A stretch of 64,000 nt of DNA from Methylorubrum rhodesianum. GTDB lineage: Bacteria > Pseudomonadota > Alphaproteobacteria > Rhizobiales > Beijerinckiaceae. Shown in pieces: positions 1 to 7,398 of the stretch (position 1 is the first letter of the stretch; every line of letters starts with the position of its first letter). The notes beneath the pieces were generated by a model. The model was given only the letters and a program-made list of their open reading frames with translations. It searched no databases and had not been told where the DNA came from. Location of the stretch: assembly GCF_014199985.1 (NCBI RefSeq), contig NZ_JACHOS010000005.1, forward strand, positions 248,001 to 312,000. Direction: 5' to 3'. The position numbers and the translations under genes are program-made.

Positions 1-1423
1 GCGCCAGATTCTCTTCCGAGGAGGCGCCGAGCGTCTCGCTGAAGACGAGATTGATCGCCTGAAGGACGGCGTTGTTGCGCCTGACGCGCTCCTCGGCCTG
101 CCGCCGCTCGGTCACGTCGATCGAGACGCCGACGAAGCGGCCGTCCTCCAGGGGCCGGCCCGAACTGCTGAGCCAGCGGTACTGCCCGTCGGCGCGGCGG
201 AACCGGGCTTCGTCGGCGAAGGGGCGGCGCTGGGCGAACGCGTCACGGAAGAGGGCGAGGTGCCGCTCCGCATCCTCGGGATGCAGGAACCTCTCCCAGC
301 CGTCGCGCGCCAAGGCCTCGAAGCCCACGCCGAAGAAGGCGAGGTAGTGTTCGTTGACGAAGACCGCGCCCTGCCTGTCCACGTCCCAGTGGAGAACCGG
401 CGCGGCGTCGGCCATCGTGCGCAGCCGCGTGTCGGCCTCGCGCGCGGCCCGCTCCGCGCGGGCGCGCTCCGTCGCCGCCCAGATGCGCTCACCCGTTTCG
501 CTGACAAGCCTGACCTCGGCCTCGCTCCACGCGCGCGGACGGGTGCAGGAGACGCTCAAGGCGCTGACCCATTCGCCGCGCTTGATCAGCGGAACCCCGA
601 TCCAGGCGACGAAGCCGGTGGCGATGGCCGCCGACCGATCCGCCTCCGGGATGAGGTCGGAGTTTGCGACGTCGGCCAGAACGACGGGACGCCCCTCCCT
701 GTAGAGCAGGAGAAGCCCCTGGACGAGGGAGAGGCGATGTCGGCCGATCAACGGGCGGAGCGGTCCTCGGATATGCTCCTGCTCGACGGCGAGGCCGTCC
801 CCGGCCTCGTCGATCACCGTGTACTGGGTACGCTCGACCTCGAGGTGCTCGCCGAGCAGCCGGCAGGCTTCGGCCTGCATCGCGGACGGATCCGTCAAGG
901 GGCGCAATGCGTCGCTGAGCCGGAGGAGGAAGGCCTGGTGCTTCTCGCTCTCGCGCAGGGCCCGCTCGGCCAGAACACGGTCGGTCGTCTCGATGCTGGA
1001 GAGATAGACGCCGACGATGCGGCCGGAATCGTCGCGAACCGGTGTCCAGCTCGACGTGAACCAGCCGAAGGGTCTTTCCGACCGGGCGGGCAATTCCCAG
1101 AAGCGGTCGACCGTGTGGCGCGCTTCCCCGCGCAGGATCAACCGCGCGATGTCCTCACCCTCCGGCGCCGGCCAGACATCGAGGAACGGCCGTCCCAGAG
1201 CGGATGGCTGTCCGGCGCCGATATTCGTCTCGAATCCGTCGTTGTAGAGCACCGTCAGGGCTGGGCCCCAGGCAATGGCGGCAGGTTGCGGGGCGCCGAG
1301 CATCAGCTCAACCACAACCTTCAGGCTCTGCGGCCAATCCGCGATCAGCCCGAGCGGAGTTCGTGCCCAGTCATGAGCACGGATACGCTGAGCCATCCCT
1401 TCGCCACGGGGCCAATCGGTCAT
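1..1423 (-). CDS. PAS-GAF-PAS sensor histidine kinase, N-terminal part (cut by window edge)
   Basis: The 474 visible residues are the sensory half of a cytoplasmic signalling kinase; the catalytic part lies left of the window. The start ATG at 1423 is preceded by GGGAGGTG about 10 nt upstream. The N-terminus carries the pattern seen in PAS-type hybrid and HWE kinases (DWARTPLGLIADWPQSL, then WGPALTVLYNDGF), forming a first PAS domain at roughly residues 30-140. A GAF domain follows (about 170-320), then a second PAS (about 335-445) ending in the PAC-like GRFVGVSIDVTERRQAEER, which leads into a helical linker. There is no signal peptide or membrane segment, so sensing is probably cytosolic. 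The kinase class (HWE or HisKA) cannot be seen here. It diverges from the oxidoreductase at 1692; the 268 bp between them hold no further gene. Confidence 0.85.
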   Translation of the reverse strand, partial: MTDWPRGEGMAQRIRAHDWARTPLGLIADWPQSLKVVVELMLGAPQPAAIAWGPALTVLYNDGFETNIGAGQPSALGRPFLDVWPAPEGEDIARLILRGEARHTVDRFWELPARSERPFGWFTSSWTPVRDDSGRIVGVYLSSIETTDRVLAERALRESEKHQAFLLRLSDALRPLTDPSAMQAEACRLLGEHLEVERTQYTVIDEAGDGLAVEQEHIRGPLRPLIGRHRLSLVQGLLLLYREGRPVVLADVANSDLIPEADRSAAIATGFVAWIGVPLIKRGEWVSALSVSCTRPRAWSEAEVRLVSETGERIWAATERARAERAAREADTRLRTMADAAPVLHWDVDRQGAVFVNEHYLAFFGVGFEALARDGWERFLHPEDAERHLALFRDAFAQRRPFADEARFRRADGQYRWLSSSGRPLEDGRFVGVSIDVTERRQAEERVRRNNAVLQAINLVFSETLGASSEENLA

Positions 1424-1691
1424 TTCTTCTTGCACCTCCCATCGCAAAAACATGACTTTCTGGAAAAGTCACGCCGCGAATTTTCCCATGAGCCGGCTGA
1501 AGTTGGAACAATCGACGCAGTGTCGGGCGAACCGAGGGCACGGACGAAAGAGGCATCCGGCCGGCCGGGGCCGCTTCGGCTGGAGCCTTCCATGGATCGG
1601 CCGTTTCGCGATACGGAGGCGGCAGCCTTGCCGGGCCGGAATTCTGACGAGAGGACCGGACCTGTTTCATTCGCGGACGAGATCACACCTG

Positions 1692-2714
1692 ATGCAAGCC
1701 CTCCAGCTCTTCGGCGACCGCGACCTGCGCCTGACCGAGGTCGAGCCGCCGCCCGCGCCCGGACCCGGCGAGGTCCAGGTGCGGGTGCGGGCCGTCGGGC
1801 TCAATTTCATCGACGTGTGGGGCTTTCGCGGCATGGCCTTCGCCAAGCGCAAGCTGCCGCTCACCGTCGGCGCGGAGGCTGCGGGCGAGATTGCGGCGGT
1901 CGGCGAGGGCGTGGAGGGCCTGTCCGTCGGCGATGGGGTCGTGCCCTACGGCGCCCTGACCTGCGGACGGTGCCGGGCCTGCCGCGAGGGTCGCGACAAC
2001 CTGTGCGAGGACGTCTCCGGCGTCATGGGATTCCATCTCGACGGGTTCGCCCGTGAGCGGGTGAACCTGCCGGCCCGCCTCGTGGTGCGGGTGCCGGAGG
2101 GTGTCGACCACGTCCAGGCCGCCTGCGCCGGCATCGCCTTCGGCACGGTGCAGCACATGCTGTTTGACAACGCGCGGCTGGAGCCCGGCGAGTCGATCCT
2201 CGTCCATGCCGGCGGCTCGGGCATCGGCACCGCGGCGATCAAGATGGCCAAGGCGATCGGCTGCACCGTCTACACGACGGTGGGCGACGACGCGAAGGGC
2301 GAGAAGGCGAAGGCGCTCGGCGCCGACCACGTCATCAACTACCGCGAGGAGCGCTTCGAGGGCGAGGTGCGGCGCCTGACCAAGCGCAAGGGCGTGGATG
2401 TGGTGTTCGAGCACGTCGGTGCCGAGACCTGGAACGGATCGCTGCTCTGCCTGAAGCGCGGCGGGCGGCTCGTGACCTGCGGCTCGACCTCGGGCGTGTC
2501 GGTGCAGATGAACCTGATGCAGTTGTTCCAGCAGCAATATCGCATCACCGGCTCGTTCGGCTGCCGCATCGCCAACATGCGCGAGAGCCTCGACAAGATG
2601 GCGGCCGGCCTCACGCCGGTCATCGACACGGTGCTGCCGCTCGCCGACTTCGCGCAAGGGCTGGAGCGCCTGGAATCGCGAAAGGTGTTCGGGAAGATTC
2701 TCGTGACGCTGTAG
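1692..2714 (+). CDS. zinc-type alcohol dehydrogenase / quinone oxidoreductase family protein
   Basis: 340-residue medium-chain dehydrogenase/reductase. An N-terminal GroES-like fold (LTEVEPPPAPGPGEVQVRV) is followed by a structural-zinc lobe with four cysteines, CGRCRACREGRDNLC, around residue 95, and a Rossmann domain with the NAD(P) motif GGSGIGTAAIKMAKAIG near residue 180. The usual catalytic-zinc GHE segment reads GAEAAGEI, so the histidine is replaced. This suggests a protein with only the structural zinc, closer to quinone oxidoreductases. An in-frame upstream ATG at 1452 exists, but homology begins at 1692 (MQALQLFGDRDLRL). It is convergent with the transporter at 2727, 12 bp away. The substrate cannot be inferred. 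Confidence 0.85.
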   Translation: MQALQLFGDRDLRLTEVEPPPAPGPGEVQVRVRAVGLNFIDVWGFRGMAFAKRKLPLTVGAEAAGEIAAVGEGVEGLSVGDGVVPYGALTCGRCRACREGRDNLCEDVSGVMGFHLDGFARERVNLPARLVVRVPEGVDHVQAACAGIAFGTVQHMLFDNARLEPGESILVHAGGSGIGTAAIKMAKAIGCTVYTTVGDDAKGEKAKALGADHVINYREERFEGEVRRLTKRKGVDVVFEHVGAETWNGSLLCLKRGGRLVTCGSTSGVSVQMNLMQLFQQQYRITGSFGCRIANMRESLDKMAAGLTPVIDTVLPLADFAQGLERLESRKVFGKILVTL

Positions 2715-2726
2715 CGCAGCCTCGGA

Positions 2727-3203
2727 TCAGCGCAGACAGACGAGGACGAGGCCGCCGATCATCAGCGCGCAACCGAGGATGCGCCAGGGATCGGCGGTGT
2801 GCTGGGCGAACCCGACCCAGCCGAAATGGTCGAGCACGACCGAGGTGACGATGGCCGCCGTCACGGTGATCCCGGTGAACACGGCGGCGCCCAGCCGCTC
2901 GGCGATGAAGATCGTGGCGAGCACGTAGGTCGCGCCCATCGCCCCACCGAGCCACGCCCACCACGGCACGCCCGCGAACCGCTGGCCGCCGGGCCAGCCG
3001 ATCCCGACGAAAGGCGCGGTGGCGAGGTAGACCGCGACATTGGCCGCGGTGACGACGAGGGCCGCGAGGATCGGCTGGCCGAGCCCCTTGTTGAGCGAGG
3101 CGTTGGCGCCGGACGGCAGCGCGACGAAGCCCCGATTCGGGCGCGCGGCGTCGCCGACGCCCGTGCCCGCTTCACTCCACGCGCGCCCCCCGGCCATCCT
3201 CAT
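2727..3203 (-). CDS. DMT-superfamily (YdcZ/DUF606-like) membrane protein
   Basis: 158 residues. The recognisable family segment starts at about residue 28 (ALPSGANASLNKGLGQP, where the family usually reads LQAGxNxxLxxxLG). It is followed by four hydrophobic stretches: AALVVTAANVAVYLATAPF, WLGGAMGATYVLATIFIA, FTGITVTAAIVTSVVLDHF and ILGCALMIGGLVLVCL. Family members normally have about five membrane segments; the expected first one is replaced here by a polar 25-residue stretch. It begins 6 nt after the siderophore receptor stop, so it is probably co-transcribed with the receptor. Two possible ATGs lie at 3203 and 3197, both behind GAGGGATGAGG. Function is unknown; a small-molecule exporter is possible. 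Confidence 0.7.
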   Translation of the reverse strand: MRMAGGRAWSEAGTGVGDAARPNRGFVALPSGANASLNKGLGQPILAALVVTAANVAVYLATAPFVGIGWPGGQRFAGVPWWAWLGGAMGATYVLATIFIAERLGAAVFTGITVTAAIVTSVVLDHFGWVGFAQHTADPWRILGCALMIGGLVLVCLR

Positions 3204-3209
3204 CCCTCG

Positions 3210-5423
3210 TCACCAGCGATAGATCAGGCTGCCGATCACGGTCGCGGGGGCACCCCGGTAGCAGAAGCCCGCCTGACAGGTGAAGTAATCGCGGTCGAAG
3301 ATGTTGTTGGCGTTCACCTGGGCGCGAAAGCCTTTGTACTTCGGATCAATCGCCGCGAAATCGTAGGCCACCAACGCATCGAACAGGGTCACGGTCGGGT
3401 TGCGGACGGTGTTCTCGTCGTTGGCGTAGCTGTTGGCGCTGAAGCGGACGCCGCCGCCGAGCGTCAGGCCTCTCAAGGCCGAACTCGGCGGGAACAGGTA
3501 GGTGAGGAAGCCGGTAAAAGTGTCCCCCGGAATGCCGGAGAGATAATTGCCGTCCAGCACCTGCCCCGCGAACGAGGTCTGACTGAGGTAGCGCAGGTCG
3601 AGATGCGTGTAGGCCAGCGTCAGGTTGGTGCCGGGGGCGAAGTTGGCGATCGCCTCCATCTCGAAGCCACGCGACTGGACGGAGCCGGTCGCGATCTGGA
3701 AGGCGATGTTGTTCGGGTCCGTGCGCAGAACGCTGCTCTGCACGATGTCGAAGCCGGCAAATCCCGCCTGGATATTGGTGCCCGGGATCAGGTACTTGAC
3801 GCCCGCCTCGATCTGATCGCCCGTCGCCGGACGGAAGGCACGGCCCGAGGCGTCGGCGCCCGGCTGCGGCGCGAAGGTGGTGGCGTAGCTGGCATAGGGG
3901 ACGAGGCCCGGCGCCAGCAGGTAGTTGAGGCCGACGCGGCCGGTGAAGGCCTGGTCGTTCTGCTGCGTCGCGGCGCCCGTGGTGTCGACCGTGTTCTGGA
4001 ACACCCAATCGTAGCGGCCGCTCAATGTCAGCACGAAGCGGTCGAACTTGGCCTGCTCCTGCAGGTAGAGCCCGACCTGATCCTGGCTCTGCGCGGTGCG
4101 CGGCCCGAGCGGCGCAGCCAAGATCGGCTGAAGGCCGTAATTGCGGGTGACGAGGTTGAGATCGGGCGCCGTGCCGAAGCCGAAGCGATAGTTGAAGTCG
4201 TAATGCGCGTAGTCGAGCCCGGCCAGCAGCGTGTTCTGGACCGGCCCCGTCGCGAGATGCGCCTCGATCTGGTTGTCGAGGGTGAACTGACTGAGATGCT
4301 GACGGGAGAAGCCGGTCGAGCGGCTTGCGGTCACGCCGTCGGGATTGAGGCCGGTGATCGAGGTGTAGCGGTAGTCGGTCGAGACATCGTAGAAGCGGAA
4401 GTTCTGGCGGAAGAACAGATCCCCGTCGAAGCGGTGCTCGAAGGCGTAGCCGACGCGGCCCTGCTGCTGCTTGAAGTCGTTGAAGGCGGGATCGCTTGCA
4501 TAGAGCCGGGTTGGCCGGAAGTTCTGGTTGAAGAACGTCGTGCTGCCCGGAAGCTTGTTCTCTTGGTACTCGCTTAAGAAAGTGAAGGTCGTGTCGGCGG
4601 ACGGCTTCCAGGTGAAGGCCGGCGCGATGTAGCTGCGGTCGTCGGCGCCACCCGGCAGAAAGGTGTCGGATTGCCGCTTGATGCCGGTGATGCGGTAGGC
4701 GAGCGTTCCGTCCGTGCCCTCGACCGGGCCACCGATGTCGAAATTGCCCTGGTAGCGGTCGAAGTTGCCGACCTGCAGCTGCACCTCGCCGAAGCGCGTG
4801 AAGACTGGTCGCTTGGTGGTGACATCGAGGATGCCGCCAGGCGAGCCGAGACCGTAGAGCCCGGAGGCCGGCCCGCGCAGGATCGTGGCCGCCTCGATGC
4901 CATAGGGCTCGATACGCGGCACGGTCAGGCCCGACGCAATCTGGCGCAGGCCGTCGCGGAAGATGCCGTCATAGGTCAGGCTGAAGCCGCGCACGTAGAA
5001 GGAATCGAAGCGCGGATCGAAGCCGAAGACGTTCGAGGAGACGCCGGCCACGTAGCCGATCGCCTCGTTGAGGGTCTGGACGTTGCGGTCGTTGAGTGCC
5101 TCGCGGGTGAGCACCGTGACCGATTGCGGCGTCTCGAGCAGCGGCGTGTTGGTCTTGGTCGCGGTCGGACTGACGCGGGCGGTATAGCCGGTCACCCCGC
5201 TCGGGCCGCCGCCTCCGCCGCTCGTGGCGGCGCTGTCCTGGGAGACCGCGACGTTGCCGCCCGCCCCGCCGAGGCCGGCCCCTCTCCGGCTGCCCTCGAC
5301 TGACAGCTCGCTCAGCTCGACGCTGGCCTGCTGCGCCAGTGCGGGGGAGGCGAGGGGTAGGGCCGACGACAGCGCCGTGGAGGCGAGAAGCAGGCCGGCG
5401 AGACGGCAGCGGGGCAGGAGCAT
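3210..5423 (-). CDS. TonB-dependent siderophore receptor
   Basis: 737-residue outer-membrane receptor that would import a ferric siderophore using TonB energy. It has a signal peptide (residues 1-30, cleavage after SPALAQ). A plug domain begins near residue 95 with TPLLETPQSVTVLTREALND and contains the segments FYVRGF and ILRGPASGLYGLGSPGG. A beta-barrel follows to the C-terminus. The last strand motif NANNIFDRDYF and the disulphide-like FTCQAGFCYRG match the FhuA/ferrichrome-type family (TIGR01783-like). The final residue is Trp where Phe is usual, still aromatic as BAM recognition needs. It diverges from the esterase at 5716 across an AT-rich intergenic region with a 19-bp palindrome. The DMT gene follows 6 nt downstream. 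Confidence 0.93.
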   Translation of the reverse strand: MLLPRCRLAGLLLASTALSSALPLASPALAQQASVELSELSVEGSRRGAGLGGAGGNVAVSQDSAATSGGGGGPSGVTGYTARVSPTATKTNTPLLETPQSVTVLTREALNDRNVQTLNEAIGYVAGVSSNVFGFDPRFDSFYVRGFSLTYDGIFRDGLRQIASGLTVPRIEPYGIEAATILRGPASGLYGLGSPGGILDVTTKRPVFTRFGEVQLQVGNFDRYQGNFDIGGPVEGTDGTLAYRITGIKRQSDTFLPGGADDRSYIAPAFTWKPSADTTFTFLSEYQENKLPGSTTFFNQNFRPTRLYASDPAFNDFKQQQGRVGYAFEHRFDGDLFFRQNFRFYDVSTDYRYTSITGLNPDGVTASRSTGFSRQHLSQFTLDNQIEAHLATGPVQNTLLAGLDYAHYDFNYRFGFGTAPDLNLVTRNYGLQPILAAPLGPRTAQSQDQVGLYLQEQAKFDRFVLTLSGRYDWVFQNTVDTTGAATQQNDQAFTGRVGLNYLLAPGLVPYASYATTFAPQPGADASGRAFRPATGDQIEAGVKYLIPGTNIQAGFAGFDIVQSSVLRTDPNNIAFQIATGSVQSRGFEMEAIANFAPGTNLTLAYTHLDLRYLSQTSFAGQVLDGNYLSGIPGDTFTGFLTYLFPPSSALRGLTLGGGVRFSANSYANDENTVRNPTVTLFDALVAYDFAAIDPKYKGFRAQVNANNIFDRDYFTCQAGFCYRGAPATVIGSLIYRW

Positions 5424-5556
5424 GATGCGGACGGGGGTTTCAAGCTTGGCCTTGAACGGCTTTGAAGGTTATTGGCACGAAAAACAAGCCGATCTGCTCG
5501 AAAAGCCTCCCAGTTTTGAATTACTATAAAACGATGCGCATGACTGTTTCTTGCAT

Positions 5557-5575
5557 AATTCTTGTGGCAAGAATT
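5557..5575. promoter_or_regulatory. 19-bp perfect palindrome between receptor and esterase genes
   Basis: AATTCTTGTGGCAAGAATT consists of two perfect 8-nt arms around TGG. It lies in the AT-rich divergent intergenic region and directly abuts the candidate -35 box of the esterase promoter (5576). Its 19-bp size resembles a Fur-family operator, but the sequence is not the classic Fur box or the alphaproteobacterial iron-rhodo box (TGA-N9-TCA). An iron-responsive regulator site is inferred from position only. Confidence 0.55.
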
Positions 5576-5603
5576 TTGCCGCCTGTGAGATGATGTCTAT
5601 ACT
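5576..5603 (+). promoter_or_regulatory. candidate sigma70-type promoter for the esterase
   Basis: TTGCCG (5576-5581), 16 nt, then TATACT (5598-5603). The -10 is a good match; the -35 overlaps the edge of the 19-bp palindrome, which would let a bound regulator block it. The promoter for the opposite-facing receptor is less clear. Confidence 0.4.
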
Positions 5604-5715
5604 TTAAGATTATACAACCATCGATCGCACGCTTGCGGCCTGCCGGATCGCGAGGAGAACGCTGCCCCATGCTCCACCGCTGCAACCGGCCGTCGGCCGC
5701 GACGAACGCCATCCG

Positions 5716-6711
5716 ATGACGCGCCCCTCGCGCCGCGCCATGCTCCGGCTCTCGATGGAGTTCTCCCTGGGGTTGGCAGCCGGGATCGGGCTCCCGCTTC
5801 GCGCCCAGGCCCGGGCGGCGACGGAGGCAGACGGACCCGCCGCGCTCCCCGGGGCAGTCCGGTTCGATCTCGGGGCTGGCGAGGGCCGCGCCCCCCGGCG
5901 CATCACGCTCTACGTCCCGCCCGGCGAGGCGCCCGCGGCCGGGTGGCCCTGTCTCACCCTGCTCGACGGCAACGCCCTGGCCGGTACGGCCATCGACATC
6001 GAGCGGGTGCAGGCGGCCTATCCGGCTGGCAGCGGTGTCGGCTCCCGCTTCGCCATCGTCGCGATCGGATCCGGAACGGAGGAGGCTTACGACAGCGTGG
6101 CCCGCTCGTGGGACTACACCCCGCCGCCGGGCCGGACCTACCCGCCCTACAAGCCGGGCGGCCCAGAGCTGCGCACCGGTGGAGCTGCCGCCTTCCTCGA
6201 ATTCGTGACGCGGGAGCTCAGGGACGAGATTGCCCGGCGCTGCCCAATCAATCGCTCGAGGCAGGCCCTGTTCGGGCATTCCTTTGGCGGCCTGTTCGTT
6301 CTCTACGCGCTCGCCCGCGCGCCCGCGGCTTTCTCGCACTGGATTGCCGCCAGCCCCAGCATCTTCTGGGAGGACGGATCGCTGCTGCCCAGCATCGGCG
6401 CCTTCGAGAAAGGATCGCCGGTCTGCGCCCAGGTGCTGCTGCTGGCCGGCGCCTACGAGGCGGAGTTGGCGCCGTTCCAGCAGGCGCTTCCCGACCGGGA
6501 ACAGCGCCTCGCCCGCCTACGAGAGGCGAGCACGGTCGAGCGGACGCGCGCCATGGCGGAACGGCTCGGCCGCCATCCCGGCGTGACGAGCCGCTTCCAG
6601 CTGATCCCTGGCCGCACCCATATGAGCGTGCTGCCGGAGGCGCTCAATGAGGCGGCGGCCTTCGCCTTCCCGATTCATCCCGAGCCCTGCCCGAGCGAGG
6701 GCTCGAAGTAG
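5716..6711 (+). CDS. alpha/beta hydrolase, probable siderophore esterase (IroE/Fes-like)
   Basis: 331 residues. The N-terminus has a twin-arginine-like export signal (SRRAMLRLSMEF, hydrophobic stretch, cleavage near AQARA), which supports the start at 5716. The catalytic fold shows a nucleophile elbow GHSFGGLFVLYAL near residue 190, the IroE/esterase-D landmark ASPSIFWEDGSLL, and a late His in PGRTHMSVLPEAL. The family hydrolyses ester bonds of siderophores or acylated substrates. Position divergent from a siderophore receptor makes periplasmic release of iron from an ester siderophore the most likely role. No siderophore biosynthesis genes are present, so the siderophore may be foreign. The ribosome-binding site is weak. 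Confidence 0.8.
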   Translation: MTRPSRRAMLRLSMEFSLGLAAGIGLPLRAQARAATEADGPAALPGAVRFDLGAGEGRAPRRITLYVPPGEAPAAGWPCLTLLDGNALAGTAIDIERVQAAYPAGSGVGSRFAIVAIGSGTEEAYDSVARSWDYTPPPGRTYPPYKPGGPELRTGGAAAFLEFVTRELRDEIARRCPINRSRQALFGHSFGGLFVLYALARAPAAFSHWIAASPSIFWEDGSLLPSIGAFEKGSPVCAQVLLLAGAYEAELAPFQQALPDREQRLARLREASTVERTRAMAERLGRHPGVTSRFQLIPGRTHMSVLPEALNEAAAFAFPIHPEPCPSEGSK

Positions 6712-6957
6712 GCCGATGGCGCGGATGGCCGGCCGGTCCGCCGCGCCCCGTGCTACGACCGCGGATGTTTGGCGAAGCAACGCGGCGCACGATCTTTTTG
6801 AAGTGGCGGCGCGTGGGATGGCTTGCGCCTCGGATCGAAGCGCGATCACCCCTCTGCTTGACCGCGCGAGAGACCGCACTTCGGCCGTGCAGCTCCGTGC
6901 CAATGAAGATCTCCAATGGGTCGAAAGCACGCCCTCACCGAACCGGCCCGGCGCGGC

Positions 6958-7398
6958 TCAAGCGCGCGGGGTCGGGCGCCAATCCTCGGGTGCCATCTCG
7001 AATCCGGAGAAGTCGAAGCCCGGCGAGACCGTGCAGCCGACGAGCGTCCAGGCGCCGAGGCTGGTCGCCGTCTGCCAATGGCCGGCGGGCACCACGATCT
7101 GCGGGCGCTGGCCGCGCAGGAGGTCGGGCCCGAGATGGTGGGCGGAGGCGTCGTGGCCGTTGGGGCTCATCGTGATCACCATCGGCGCGCCGGCATGCCA
7201 GTGCCAGATCTCGGCCGCGTCGACCCGGTGCCAGGCCGAAGTCTCGCCGACGCCGAGCAGGTAGTAGATCGCGGTGCCGACCGAGCGTCCCTCCACGGTT
7301 CGGGGATCGCGAAAGGTCTCGCGGTAATGGCCGCCCTCGGGATGAGGTTCGAGCCCGAGCGCGTCGATCACCTGGGCGGCCGTCAGACTGCCGGTCAT
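6958..7398 (-). CDS. cupin-domain protein (DUF985 family)
   Basis: 146 residues forming a single cupin barrel. DUF985 landmarks are LGLEPHPEGGHYRETFRD at the N-terminus, the TAIYYLL strand, the metal-ligand-like WHRVDAAEIWHWHAG near residue 60, and GFDFSGFEMA at the C-terminus. DUF985 proteins are related to sugar-epimerase-like cupins; no reaction is established for this member. Its ATG overlaps the stop of the upstream gene (ATGA at 7395-7398), so it is the translationally coupled last gene of a four-gene operon. The 246 bp between it and the convergent esterase contain no obvious gene. Confidence 0.85.
   Translation of the reverse strand: MTGSLTAAQVIDALGLEPHPEGGHYRETFRDPRTVEGRSVGTAIYYLLGVGETSAWHRVDAAEIWHWHAGAPMVITMSPNGHDASAHHLGPDLLRGQRPQIVVPAGHWQTATSLGAWTLVGCTVSPGFDFSGFEMAPEDWRPTPRA

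Noticed and set aside
260..2056. 598-codon open frame on the plus strand
   Set aside because: It is antisense to the PAS-GAF-PAS kinase, whose minus-strand translation shows clear domain motifs and a good ribosome-binding site; the plus frame is low-complexity Arg/Ala/Gly and is open only because of high GC.
2799..4577. 592-codon open frame on the plus strand
   Set aside because: Antisense to the TonB receptor and transporter; composition is that of a shadow frame and no domain is seen.
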